Shown here piece by piece: positions 37,313 to 51,270 of a stretch of 64,000 bases of DNA. The stretch spans positions 103,230,001-103,294,000 of the forward strand of contig OZ231126.1 in NCBI GenBank assembly GCA_965153355.1. Reading direction: 5' to 3'. The position numbers and the translations under genes are program-made. The number at the start of each line of letters is the position of its first letter. Position 1 is the stretch's first letter. Under the pieces are notes generated by a model. That model had not been told where the DNA came from and did no database searches. It saw nothing but the letters and a program-made list of their open reading frames with translations. This stretch comes from Flaccisagitta enflata. Its lineage: Eukaryota > Chaetognatha > Sagittoidea > Aphragmophora.

Positions 37313-38689
37313 CGAAGTTGATTATTGATGATTATTGATGGCGCACTAAGCGCCAACATGACACCAAAATCCACTATGGGCTCAATTATAGCAAAAAACT
37401 CTAAAAGTCAAATAATATTTCATTTAAGATAAATCAATAAAGGGGTAATTTTGAAATATTAATTAAGCATATATTTTGCATTTTAGCTAAGTTGATAAGT
37501 TCTATATTTTTGCATTCATTCATTAGCACTTTTTTATCAGTTCTTTGATGCAAAGAATTTCTAAATCCTAGAAAAAATTTTCATCAAAATTCAGGCCTGT
37601 ATATTGTTCCGTATTCCCCTCCCCGGTGGGGGGGGGGGAAATAATCAAAGGGTCTGAAGAAAGGGAAGGAAAAGGAAGGAGGAAAAAAGAAAAAAAAAGA
37701 AAACTTGGGGAAAATATAACTTTTGGCAGTAAGAAATCATAAAACACAAACATAATCATAAACATAATTTAACACTATTTAAACCTCTAACACCCAGTTT
37801 TAGTGGTTTATGGGAAAAAAACATTGATTTGGTTACGCAATGCGATGCGTTGCGGGGAAGAAAATCAAACGCAGGAGGGGGAAAATAATCAAAGGTTATG
37901 GAATTATATACACCCCTGTCAAAATTTCATTGCATCAAACTTTTTTTTTGCAAAAAAAAAAAAATCAAATGAAAAATACTTACTCTTATTAAAAATTTAT
38001 TTTGCACAAAAAAAATTTATTTTGCACAAAAAAAATTCTTAACATCAAAGACTTTTGTCCGCTGAAATTTTTTTGCATTAAAATTTTTTTTTGCAAAAAT
38101 ATTTTGCATCAAAATCTTTCTGCATCCAAAAATTTTTTACATCAAAAATTTTTAGCATCAAAAAGTTTTGTCATAAATAAAAATTTTTGCATAAAAATTT
38201 TTTTGCATAAGAAATTTTGTTTAGGTCAAGATTTTTTTTAAAATGAAAATCATTACCTTGCATTAAAAGAATTTTCTTATCAATCATTTTTCTATCAAAT
38301 TTTTTGGATCAAATTTCTTTTTCATCAACTTTTTTTTTTGCAATAAATTTTTTACCTATGTTTTATTGGAAAATTTTTGCATTGAATAAAATTTACTTTA
38401 TTTACAATAAATACATTTGATGTAGGTTGAAATCATTCATTCTGATCAGTCTGAAGCCTGCACTAAATTGAGTTTAATCTCATAACATAACATAACATTT
38501 CTTGAAAAATCTTTTATTGTTTTTTTTTTCATAAATATTATTATTTGATTTTTGATTAATTTTTATACAATTGAGCAAATTGTGCATTTTGTGTCATTTC
38601 GGCGCATAGTGGGCCATCTAATCCACGGCATTGGCAACAACGTCGAGAGCAAAAACATTGAAATTCTTAGTTCAACAAGAAATATATTT

Positions 38690-38725
<36 letters not shown>

Positions 38726-38900
38726 TTGTGCAGTAGTTGGTTAAATAGAGAATTTTTTGGTCAATAATGAGTGCATTTCATTTCCATTTTAGCATGACAT
38801 CAGGATGAGAACCTATTTTTCCCATTTTACTGAAGCATGAACTTGAAAAAAACCAGTTCTTTCTCTTTCCTCTAAAGCATGACGTCGTGCTTCAGTGAAT
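37313..38900. other. AT-rich gene-free stretch
   Basis: Repeated TTTTTTGCATCAAAA-like short units (37930-38230) and a GA array (38695-38721). No gene is seen. Confidence 0.5.
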
Positions 38901-38925
38901 ACAAGTTAAGCACAAATTTTGTCTG

Positions 38926-39393
38926 ATGACGGGTGGGCAGGGGCGTCCAACCTCCATCCACACCCTCACTTCCCACACACATACACAAAAAGCGACTAAA
39001 ACGCTGGATTTTGACTCATGCTCACGGACCAACGGACAGCCCAATGGATGCACGAACCAACGGACCAACAGACAGACAAATCCTCTTGTTCAGCGACTAA
39101 AAACAAAGTTAATAAGTGGAAATCTGAATTCTTTCATCGCGAAATTTGATTTTGAGTGCTTTTTAACTTCTTTTTTTTATCGGTTTTCTTTATTTCTTTT
39201 TTTTTCTTTTATTACTTTCTTTCTTTCTTTCTTTCTTTTCTCTTTTTCTTTCTTCCTTTTTTTTTCTTTTTTTCTTTTTTTTTTCTTTTTTTTTCTTTTT
39301 TTTTCTTTTTTTCTTTTTTCTTTCTTTTTTCTATCTTTCTTTTTTGCTTTCTTTCCTTCTTTCTTTTTTTCCTTCTCTCTTTCTTTCCTTCTC

Positions 39394-39457
<64 letters not shown>

Positions 39458-39650
39458 TCGTTCTTTCTTTCTTTTTTTGTCTTTGTTCCTGTGTTTGTTT
39501 GTTTGTTTGTTTGTTTGTTAGTTTGTTTCTTTCTTTCTTTCTCTCTTTCCTCGTCACTTTACTTCACCTCCTCATAACCTCTTTCTTTCCTACTTTCTCA
39601 TTGTTGTTCATCCCCACTACCTTCTTTTTTTACTTTTAAAAAAATAAATT
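38926..39650. mobile_element. Dispersed repeat, copy B
   Basis: Same order of blocks as 28903-29720: GACGGGTGGGCAGGGGCGTC, CACACACATACACAAAAAGC, GACTCATGCTCACGG, a TTTC array (39215-39475), and CCCCACTACCTTC near the end. The block GTTTGTTTGTTTG is shared too. Confidence 0.75.
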
Positions 39651-39696
39651 TCTAATGATCTTTGACAGGAGAAAACAAGCCTTTTTGACAACCGTG

Positions 39697-39848
39697 AGTA
39701 TACCCGAGCAATACCCGAGCAATACCCAAGCAATACCCGAGCAGTATTGCTCGGGTATTGCTCAGGTATTGCTTGGGTATTACTAGGGTATTTCTTGGGT
39801 ATTTCTTGGGTATTGCTCGGGTATTGCTCGGGTATTAATCTCACATTT
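39697..39848. repeat. Hairpin minisatellite (11-bp unit), copy 2
   Basis: AATACCCGAGC units followed by inverted GCTCGGGTATT units, ending GTATTAATCTCAC. Confidence 0.9.
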
Positions 39849-39907
39849 TTCTATTACAGATTACGAGGTGTGACATGAAAAACCAAGCCTTTTGAGACAT
39901 CCGTGTG

Positions 39908-40066
39908 TATACCCAAGCAATACCCAAGCAATACCCGAGCAATACCCGAGCAGTATTGCTCGGGTATTACTTGGGTTTTGCTTGGGTATTACTCGGGTAT
40001 TGCTCGGGTATTGCTCGGGTATTGCTCGGGTATTGCTCGGGTATTGCTCGGGTATTAATCTCACGT
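39908..40066. repeat. Hairpin minisatellite (11-bp unit), copy 3
   Basis: Same arrangement as copy 2, lying 60 bp away in direct orientation, with near-identical flanks (CCAAGCCTTTTGAGAC before, TATTAATCTCACGTTTTTC after). It truncates the EEP-USP fragment. Confidence 0.9.
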
Positions 40067-42064
40067 TTTTCTATTAGAGATTACAAGGTGCAAAAGAACT
40101 GTCTCTGTTAAACTGTGTGTTTGTTGAGAATCACAGGCTGGATATTTGTATGTTTCTAATTGAGAATGTTTTAAACAGGACAAATTATTACATTGATTAA
40201 CAAACACTTGAAATGTTTCAAGGACATCCTCTTGGCTATTCATATGCACTTCATCAAATTTGCCAATGGATATAAGAAAAGCCTTCTTTAGTGGTAGATC
40301 TGATATCTTTTCCGTGCATAGATCAAATGTTTGAGAAATCTCATTTGACTTATTATAAATCCAATTAAAAACACAACTTGAAACATCAGAGTTTGTGCTC
40401 AATGAAATTTTTTTGTCAAATGCTAGTATTGCCCACAAAGCTTGTAAAATGCAATTAAGCCAGCAGGTATTCATATTCCATAAGTTTTGCAATCTGTGAA
40501 AGTTTTTAGCTGTCTGGCTATTGTGTGCATTGACATGTTTTCCATGAGCTGGGTTCTTTGACAAGGATTCTGGAATCAGATGACTATCATTTGTTTCCAT
40601 AGGACATTCTTCAAGGTCTTCATCGAGGTCTTCATCAAGATCCATGTATTCATTTGATTGAGATTGATTGTTACAAGAAAAACCAGCATCATTCATTCCT
40701 AAAACTGTAATAATGCTATGATGGTCAGAAAAGTAACTTGGATTAATCCAAGTGAATATTTCTGAATCAAAATTGGCATACAAATGATCAATTTTTGTCA
40801 TCCATTTAGTAGCTGGAAGTGTTATAAAATTTCTAAAGCCAACATCTATCAAAAGTTGGAGATCATCTTCCTGATCACTGCTCTGGATCTCCACCGCTAA
40901 CTTTAAACTAGGATTACTGCCTTTTTTTTCATGGTTTCTGGTGGTCCAGCCCATGTCTAATCCATGTCAAAAGGTTTCAAAATAATTCCAAGAGCGCCTT
41001 TTTTTAATTCTCATTTTTTTCTGGGTGGTTGGTACAGGCCATAAAACTTTCCCTCTTTTGGACAATGTCCCTTGTTTTGCTTATAACTTTTAAACGCTTA
41101 AAGTTAGAAATGCCAGATTGGTCCCATTTAAAAGATTTTTTCAAGATCTTTCCAACCGTCACCAATTTTTTTGAAATCCATTGAAAAACAACCGAGTTAT
41201 AAGCTGTCAAACATAAGCAATATTATGGAGATTTTGGACCATTTTCCAGATCATTGAATTTTCCTTCCATTTTCTTTATTTCACTTGTTTTGCTCATAAC
41301 TTTTGAACGAATAAAGCTAAAAATGCCAGATTGGTCCCATTTAAAAGACCTTTTCAAGATCTTAAGAACCGTCGTCAATTTTATGTCAATTCCTTGAAAA
41401 ACCCCCTGTTTATAGGCTGTCAAACATAAGCATTGTCATGGGGATTTCCGAGGATTTTCCCACCATCAGTTTTTTCATGGTCTCATCCTGTTTTTACATG
41501 CATTCTCAAATATATGCAAGTGGCTTTGTCTCTTGGCTAGTCTGCTGATTTTTCCAATGGTTTATCTGTCTAACTGTTAGTTCATCTATCAGGGAGATTG
41601 TGAAACATTGCATAAAAATGAGCGGATATCATCCCCCTTTTTTGGGCAGTGGCCCCAAAGGGCCAATGTCTTGTAAAACACAGGGGGAATTTCCAGATGT
41701 CTGTCCTTCCTTCCATCCGTCCTTCTATCCCCCCTTTGCCCATCAAGACCTCAAATTTGCCCTCCCAGCCCTCCAGGTCTCAAATCAGCCTTCCACGCTT
41801 TATATCAGCCCCCCCAGCTGATTCCATCCTGTTCATTTTTCTGTTTGTTTGTCTGTCTGTCACCCCCAGCCCTCTCAGGCCTAAAATCTGCCCTATCAGT
41901 TCTGAAATCTACCCTATCAGGCCTGAAATCTACTCTATCAGGCCTGAGATCTGCCCTCTCAAGCCCTAAATCTGCTCTTTTGGGCAGCGGCCTCAAAGGG
42001 GTCGATGACCTATGCTTTCACACATATTGGGAATTTTCTCTTTCTTCTTCTTCTACATCCCCCC

Positions 42065-42235
42065 TATAGCTCAGATCCTAGCCTCAAGGCCTGAATCCCA
42101 GCCTTGAGGCCATAATCCCAGCCTTGAGACCCAAATCCCAGCCTTGAGACCCAAATCCTAGCCTTAGGGCCCAAATCTCCGCCTCCAGACCCAAATCCCA
42201 TCCTTGAAGCCCCAACACTGGGATTTGGTCCTTGA
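42065..42235. repeat. 20-bp minisatellite (left array)
   Basis: Units like AATCCCAGCCTTGAGACCCA. Inverted relative to the array at 43281-43540, forming a second inner pair of inverted repeats. Confidence 0.8.
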
Positions 42236-42327
42236 GGCTAGAATCTGAGTAAGAGGGGGGGAGGACAGAGGAGAAGGAGAAAATCCCCCATATGTATGAA
42301 AGCAGGTCATCCATCCCAAATTTTCTT

Positions 42328-42537
42328 TTTAGTCGCGTGCTACGCAACTACACTTCGCTTTGTTGGTCCCTCCATCCGTCCATCTGTCCATCCGTTGGTC
42401 CGTCCATCACACTTTACTTTTTTGGGGTTTTTGCGGTCTTTAGCCTCACTGCTCCTGCCCAAATGATCAAGTGACCTCAAAACAGCCCCTGCCCACCCAC
42501 ACCCTACTGGGGTTGCCGTGTATCCGGCTTTGTTTTT
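42328..42537 (+). repeat. SINE-like dispersed repeat copy
   Basis: TTTTTAGTCGCGTGCTACGC, ACTTCGCTTTGTTGGTC, TCCATCCGTCC, GCTCCTGCCCAAATGATC, CCCCTGCCCACCC, then GTTGCCGTGTATCCGGCTTT. This is the longest, best-ordered copy in the window. Confidence 0.75.
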
Positions 42538-43280
42538 CTCTTTTTCCCCTCCCTCCTTCTTCTTCCCTCTCTCCAAACCCTTTGATTTATTTGGAATTTG
42601 GATCAATGTGGAATCATATACAGGCCTGTATCTGCTTGCACATAATTCCCCCCGTGTGCTATAGGACTTGTACCTTTTCAGGGTTGTTGTCCTGCTTGGC
42701 TGCTTCTTCTCACTCATACAAGCATTGAGTCACATATTTGGTCAGAGAGCCCCAAAAAGAACAAAAATAGAGCTCCAAAGGAGACAAGATTGTATGAGTT
42801 CAAAGGATGATTTCAGGCTAGTGAGGGCTTGTGAGGCTAGTGAGGACTTGTTCAATGTCTAAATGAGCTTTTTTGAAACCCAAGGGGGCTGAATTCAGGC
42901 TCTCTGTTTCGATGTCCTACACCTGCCCTCCTTAAAACTCATGATGGCTGATTTTGAATCTGAAACAGCTTTTCTAGTAGGTCTGATAAAATTTATGCTG
43001 TGAGTAATCAATAGCAGCCTAAAGGCAGTAAGTGGTCAATGGTACTCGTGCCCTGCTTGAGAAGTATGTAATTTTCATTGTGTTCTTCTAGAAATTTGTC
43101 CATTGACGCCACTGTTATAAAAAACCAGTTGCCCAAGGGCAATATGTGGTCAGCGATTCCCGTTGCCCTGCTGTGAATGGAGGTGATTGAAGATGATGGG
43201 TAGCAGGGCAGTGGCTCCGAAGGGGACGATGTCCTGTAGAATACAGGGCGACTTTCGTTCGTTTCTCCGTCCGTCCGTGT

Positions 43281-43540
43281 GTGCAGATTTAAGCCTCGAG
43301 GCTGGGATTTGAGCCTTGAGGCTGGGATTTGACCTCAAGCTGGTATTTGAGCCTCAAGGCTGAGATTTGAGCCTTGAAGCTGGGATTTGAACCTTGTGGC
43401 TGGGATTTGAGCCTCGAGGCTAGTGTTTGAGCCTTTAGGCTGGTATTTGAGCCTCAAGGCTGGGATTTAAGACTCGAGGCTGGAATTGGATCCTCAAGGC
43501 TGGAAATTTAGCCTCTAGGCTGGGATTTGAGCCTTAAGGC
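43281..43540. repeat. 20-bp minisatellite (right array)
   Basis: About 12 units like TTTGAGCCTCGAGGCTGGGA. Confidence 0.85.
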
Positions 43541-44299
43541 TTGAAAAGATCTTTCAAATGGGACCAATCTGGAATTTTCAGCTTTATTTGTTCAAAAGTT
43601 GTGAGCAAAATAAGTGAAATAAAGAAAATGGAAGAAAAATTCAATGATCTGGAAAATCGTCCAAAATCTCCATAACATTGCTCATGTTTGACAGCTTATA
43701 ACTTGGTTGTTTTTCAATGGATTTCAAAAAAATTGGTGACAGTTGGAAAGAACTTGAAAAGATCTTCTAAATGGGACCAATCTGGCATTTCTAACTTTAA
43801 GCGTTTAAAAGTTATAAGCAAAACAAGGGATATTGTCCAAAAGAGGGAAAGTTTTATGGCCTGTACCAACCACCCAGAAAAAAATGAGAATTGAAAAAAA
43901 GGCGCTCTTGGAATTATTTTGAAACCTTTTGACATGGATTATACATGGGCTGGACCACCAGAAACCATGAAAAAAGTGGCAGTAATCCTAGTTTAAAGTT
44001 AGCGGTGGAGATCCGGAACAGTGTGATTAAAATCTCCTCCAATCATAATCCTTGGAAAATTTTCAAAACCCTCTAAGGCTTTGTCAATACAGGTTTTTAT
44101 GTAAGCCAAAGAGCATTTTGGACTAAAGTAGACTGCAACTACAATTGTGTTATCGATTATGCATGTTAATGCAAGTCCATAATAGCCCTGAAACTGTTCT
44201 AAAACCTTTTTACATACCTTTACATCAACATGAGGTTTTGCCAGGATCACAATGCCCCCAGGGACCCTTAGTGGATTTTCCATGATAATTTGATCCATA

Positions 44300-46340
<2,041 letters not shown>

Positions 46341-47867
46341 ATGAGATCAAGCTTTAAAATGGGAGGAAAAACAGAGAAAGACGATCGCCATCTTTTATTC
46401 CCCAGCATGGATGTGCGGCTCAAAGACCCTTTCTACCTTGGATGTGAACAAGAAAAACTTAAAGATAGAGTCCGTGAACTGGAAAATTCCCAAGCCCAAT
46501 CGGAAAAGTCCCAGGCCCAATTAATCAAAAAGAATGTTGAACTGTCTGAGAATCTCGAGTCAGCTTTTAAATTACGCGAAAAAGAACAAGCACAATTCAA
46601 AGAACAATTGGAACAACAAAATCGTCACATTCAAAGTCTTTTCTCATTAGTTCAAAAATTGGAAAGTGACATCAACATTCTATGCTCTGAAGACCCCTCC
46701 TCCTCATCAGATACTAGTGAGCCAAAACTTTCATCCTCATCAAACTCTTGGCAAAAAGCTCCTCCAGTCTCAGCTCCTACAATTCCTTTGCCCAAAGATG
46801 TCATTAACCCCTCCACTCCTCTTCCTCCTCCTCAAGTGGTTCCTCCTCCTCCCCCACCTCTGCCACCTTATGGGTGGCAAACTGTGGGACAACGAAAAAA
46901 GGCAACTCAATTGAACATTGCTGTCAATCCAAAGTACAACTCAAGTGAGCGAAAGGAATCTCCTTACATCAAAACTGATTCACCAATTCCAGTCAGACCA
47001 AAGACTCAATCAAAAGCTGCTGTCATTCCACCGCACAATGTATGGAACACCCCAATTACCCACTCTCAACCCTCGTCTTCCCTAAAATCGACCAAGAGGC
47101 CTTCATCTCATAAAGCCCCTACCTACCCTTCTTCTCATGGGGCTTCCTCTTATCATGCTCCCTTTCATCAACCTACCTCGCAACCTTTTACTCCTACCCC
47201 TCATCCACTACCCTCTCAACCACCCTCTCAACCTCGTTCTCCTCCTCTTCATCAGCCCAGTTCTGATCAACCTCCTACTTTCCCATCCTCTCATCAACCA
47301 ACAAAATCGGCGACCTCTGAATCTCAATTTTTTCTCCCCAAATACAAAGCAAAAAAGGTCTTTATCTATGGTGACAGCAACTATCAAACACGTCACCGCG
47401 GACTACGTTTAAAGCTCAAAGAACTGCTACCAGACGGGACCGAGAAGTATGAAGTTAACTTTGTGAGATCCTACACTTTAGAAAAAACTCTTGTTGAAAT
47501 GGAAGAGCACGACCATAGTGATGCAATCGTCGTGATTGCCACTCTAACAAACAATATCCGGTACAATCAGTCTCTTTCTACTATCAGAGGCTTACAAGAA
47601 GAAATAATCACAAAACTAAAACAGGAAACAGACCAAAATAACATCGTTTTTCTTGCCTGTCCTCCGACCCGATTTCCTGCTCATTTTGACTCACATATGT
47701 TCAACTGCTACACAGAAGTTGTCTGTGAGCGCCACGGAGTGAGATTTGCTGAGTCTTTTGTCAAAGAAGAACATCTGTACTGGAAGGATGGAATTCATGT
47801 GGATTTTAGGCATCAAGAAGTCGTTGCAAAAAGCGTAGCAGCTGCTATCATCAATTCTGCTTTTTGA
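46341..47867 (+). CDS. Coiled-coil, Pro-rich protein with C-terminal SGNH/GDSL hydrolase-like domain
   Basis: 508 residues, intact. Residues about 28-110 are a charged heptad-like coiled coil (LKDRVRELENSQAQSEKSQ). Residues about 130-335 are Ser/Pro-rich and disordered. Residues about 340-508 look like an SGNH-fold hydrolase: block I KVFIYGDSNYQ with the nucleophile Ser, block III-like TLTNNIRYN, and block V KDGIHVDFRH with Asp and His. Coiled coil plus SGNH esterase is known from ORF1 proteins of some LINEs. Here no reverse transcriptase follows; instead a USP domain starts about 70 nt downstream, then a Helitron protein on the same strand. It may be the first ORF of that element or an unrelated ORF1-like insert. 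The catalytic role is inferred from motifs only. Confidence 0.65.
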   Translation: MRSSFKMGGKTEKDDRHLLFPSMDVRLKDPFYLGCEQEKLKDRVRELENSQAQSEKSQAQLIKKNVELSENLESAFKLREKEQAQFKEQLEQQNRHIQSLFSLVQKLESDINILCSEDPSSSSDTSEPKLSSSSNSWQKAPPVSAPTIPLPKDVINPSTPLPPPQVVPPPPPPLPPYGWQTVGQRKKATQLNIAVNPKYNSSERKESPYIKTDSPIPVRPKTQSKAAVIPPHNVWNTPITHSQPSSSLKSTKRPSSHKAPTYPSSHGASSYHAPFHQPTSQPFTPTPHPLPSQPPSQPRSPPLHQPSSDQPPTFPSSHQPTKSATSESQFFLPKYKAKKVFIYGDSNYQTRHRGLRLKLKELLPDGTEKYEVNFVRSYTLEKTLVEMEEHDHSDAIVVIATLTNNIRYNQSLSTIRGLQEEIITKLKQETDQNNIVFLACPPTRFPAHFDSHMFNCYTEVVCERHGVRFAESFVKEEHLYWKDGIHVDFRHQEVVAKSVAAAIINSAF

Positions 47868-48499
47868 ATATCATACAAGTAAGTCTTTTCCATTTCCATT
47901 TTTTCTATGTTTTGAAAATGATACCAATACTTTTACTAAAGAATTCTTTTTTGGGGCCCGATAAGAATGCATGTTTTACCAACTGCATTATAAATGTACT
48001 TAGAAGAATGACAACTTTTAAAGAGATTCTTCCTGCTCTCTCAAATGAAACATTGATCCATGCAAGTTTACATAAAATCTTTTCCTTTGAAAATACCCAA
48101 ATTAAAGTTAGTGCCTCTCAATTAAGAAGGGAAGTTGATAATTTAAGAGGTGACAATCAAAGAAGATTTTCTTCTGGAAATCAGCAAGATTGTAAGGAAT
48201 TTTTAGATGCACTGTTGGAGTTTATGCCATCATTATTGGATTTGTTCAAATTCATTTTCAAAAGAACTTACCATTTTGTTGGTCATAGATTTTCACCTGC
48301 ATGTTCTTATTGTGACACTGTCGAAGATCCTGTTTATTCAACTGAAACAACATTGCACATCCATTTATTACCCGCACATTATTTAGACTTGCAAAATCTG
48401 GTAGACAACTATTTCAACCTAAGTGTTGGATTTAAAAAATGTAGCAAGCCATCATGCCATGATAAGCCACCAAAATTTAGAGATGAGAGTGACGCGGCT

Positions 48500-49492
48500 T
48501 TTCAATCACCACCGATTTTTGGCGATTTTCCGTTATCACCACCGTTTTTTCCGTTTTTTTCAGTGATTTCTTAGCTGCAACTATTCACTATTTCTATTTC
48601 TACCCTTATTTCTAAGTGATGAAAACATGATGCAAAATAAATGACAAATATCATGGTTTTTAGTGAGTTCTAATTTATACAAATTTGTGTGCCAAATCAT
48701 TTTTTTTAAAACCATTTTATTCAAAGCTCAAAGTAAATGAAAATAACATTAGCATGACACAAAAAATGGTCGGTTTCTATTTAGGGCACCAATCATGGAC
48801 AGCACATTTTTTTCCTCAAGTACGATGTTGTGACGAGTTTGCAGATGATAACAAATTACAGACAGGACCCTAATAAGAGCGGAGGAGGGACCCAAAGTCT
48901 TACATGCCCCCCCTACAGCTCATATGGTTCAATCAATTCCCACACTTGCAGTGGCAGTTGACATTTTAGGTGAATACAAATGGCGCCACCATGGCGATTT
49001 TTCAATTTCCACCTTGAACCCCCCCAAACCACTCTAAAAGCTCAAAAAATTGAACAATTTTTTTTCTCAAATTTTAATCTAAATTTGGCCCTTTGAGGGA
49101 TTTAAAGGTGGAAATTGAAAAATCGCCACGGTGGCGCCAATTGTATCCACCTAAGGTGTCAACCGCCACTGCAAATGAGAAAATTGATTGAACCATGTGA
49201 GCTGTAGGGGGGGCATGTAACAATTGGGTCCCTCCTCCGCTCTTATTAGGGTCCCTTCTGTAAAGAGGTGGATAGTTTTTCAAATTTTTCTTGTACATTT
49301 ACAACCTCTATGTGCCATCTGAATTTTGTTCACATTGCTCTTAAACAAACAAAAATTAAGAGGTCTTACCCACACAGACTCAGTCTGTGATGGTATCATT
49401 GGCATCGTTAGTGACTTATGCATTTGAATAAAAAAAAAGGTTCTTTCATAATTTCTTCTTGAGTACAGTTTTTGATCTATTTGACTATCTCT

Positions 49493-49538
<46 letters not shown>

Positions 49539-50030
49539 TCTGCCTGTCTGTCTGTCTGTCGATCTGCCTGCCATCTTCTTCTTCTAATTCCTGATTTTTT
49601 TATTGTTTTTGTTTTTTTGTTTTTTTTTTTTTTTGTAAATGGAATTGATGCGCACAACGAATAATTGAGTATATACAATTACAAGAGGATGTTACAATAA
49701 GTCAAAGATGTTGTTGTCATAACTCATGTTGAGTAAAACAAAGAAATGCTGAGTAAAACTGGTAACAGGTCACCAAAGCAACCTCAGAATTGTGGATTTT
49801 TCTCATTTGAAACTTGATTATGGGCAAAACTGTCCCGCCATGCGTGTATTAAGGAGCATCACAGCAAGTAATGCAAAAACAGCTTATGGATGAGAGAAAA
49901 ACGGTGAAAAACCGAAAATCCTAATCACTGAATCAGTGATTTTTTGCAATCACTCCACCGTTTTTTCGGTTGGTGAATCACCGAATCTCAAGCCTACCGA
50001 AATTATATCATGAAATAACAGATTTTACAC
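48500..50030. mobile_element. 1.5 kb insertion in the USP domain, with inverted ends
   Basis: Left edge (48505-48580) and right edge (49900-49995) carry inverted, irregular GGTGAT/ATCACC and CCGTTTTTTC/GAAAAACGG repeats. Inside are a foldback (48862-49260), a CT array (49496-49535) and TCTG repeats. Exact ends are not settled. Confidence 0.55.
48862..49260. mobile_element. Foldback MITE, arms about 160 bp
   Basis: Ends TTACAGACAGGACCCTAATA and TATTAGGGTCCCTTCTGTAA. Arms share GAGCGGAGGAGGGACCC, ACATGCCCCCCCTACAGCTC and GGCGATTTTTCAATTTCCACC inverted. The loop is about 75 bp. Confidence 0.85.
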
Positions 50031-50589
50031 AGCCGGGGCCATTTTTATTTATTCAGTTATTAAGATTTGAAACCGAACTTGCCCCAAAAAAATGATACTT
50101 ATGTTCAAGGATCTTTTGAAATAAAAGTTAAAAACGTTTCATACAGACTAATTGCTATAATTAATCATAGTGGAAGTTTACACAGTGGTCATTATTATTC
50201 AATACTGGAACATGATGGGCGATGGTATAAGTGTGAAGATGATAATATTCCACAAGAAGTTCATAATGATTTCATTTTTTCTAATGAAAATTATATCTAT
50301 GTTTTTGAGCATGTAATTTCAATTGATAGTCCAGAATCAAATATCACCGAGCATCAGAAGGCTAAACCCCAATCTTTACCAGTAAGATCAAATATAGATA
50401 TTTCAGTTGAAAGAACAGAGACAGCACAATCAATTGTATCATCTCAACAAACTCAAAAATCCTTATACTGTAAAAAAGGTAAATCTTTTATAGAACTTGT
50501 TGATATATCTTCAGATGATTCAGATGACACTGCGGTTTTTGTTATTTCAAAGAAAAGTAATGATAAATGTAAGACAAAACAACAGCAAA

Positions 50590-51220
<631 letters not shown>

Positions 51221-51270
51221 GAACATTCAAGATGAAAAAATTTTGTCCGTTTTTGGCTTAAAAGAATGCA

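Larger units (their letters stand above)
40876..44023. mobile_element. 3,148-bp non-autonomous DNA transposon, TIRs about 480 bp, 4-bp target duplication
   Basis: Ends CACTGCTCTGGATCTCCACC (left) and GGTGGAGATCCGGAACAGTG (right). TIRs are 40876-41355 and 43541-44023, about 95% alike by eye. Flanks are TGAT at 40872-40875 and 44024-44027. Removing one TGAT with the element makes the host EEP frame continuous. CACTG ends with a 4-bp duplication recall the Chapaev branch of CMC transposons (from general knowledge, not tested). No transposase is seen; the interior holds arrays of a unit of about 20 bp in inverted orientation (42065-42235 and 43281-43540) and a SINE-like copy. Confidence 0.85.
40061..44298 (-). 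pseudogene. EEP endonuclease plus ubiquitin-specific-protease fragment, split by a transposon
   Basis: Transcribed from 44298 leftward. The first piece (44298-44028) encodes an EEP nuclease segment with VPGGIVILAKP and RIMIGGDFN. A 3.1 kb transposon (40876-44023) interrupts right after this GGDFN motif. The second piece (40875-40061) continues with EDDLQLLIDVGFRNF and the EEP C-terminal motif INPSYFSDHHSIITVLG, then an acidic linker, then a C19-type USP start: LWNMNTCWLNCILQAL (catalytic Cys box) and HMNSQEDVLETFQVF (the QQD/EFL block). The reading stops where a hairpin minisatellite begins. The N-terminus of the nuclease and the His box of the protease are missing. EEP domains are known in LINEs and Helentron-type elements. 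EEP joined to a USP is unusual. A related USP lies at 47939-50330. Confidence 0.65.
47939..50340 (+). pseudogene. Ubiquitin-specific-protease (C19-like) domain, split by a 1.5 kb insertion
   Basis: The 5' part (47939-48500) has the Cys box GPDKNACFTNCIINVLRRM, the QQD block GNQQDCKEFLDALLE, and a zinc-binding-like pair CSYC plus CSKPSCHD. The 3' part (about 50030-50340) has FLFIQLLRF, NVSYRLIAIINHSGSLHSGH with the catalytic His, and DGRWYKCEDDN. The parts are separated by non-coding DNA carrying a foldback. A frame change lies in an A-run near 50086-50092. These proteases remove ubiquitin from proteins. The Cys box lacks the usual Gly-Asn pair, so activity is uncertain. A GTAAGT (47878) and a CTAAAG (to 47938) directly before the domain could be an intron; the SGNH ORF ends just upstream. 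Confidence 0.65.

Noticed and set aside
41004-43894. Two similar ORFs of 68 codons (41004-41210 minus, 43688-43894 plus)
   Set aside because: They are the two inverted TIR copies of the 3.1 kb transposon, not genes.
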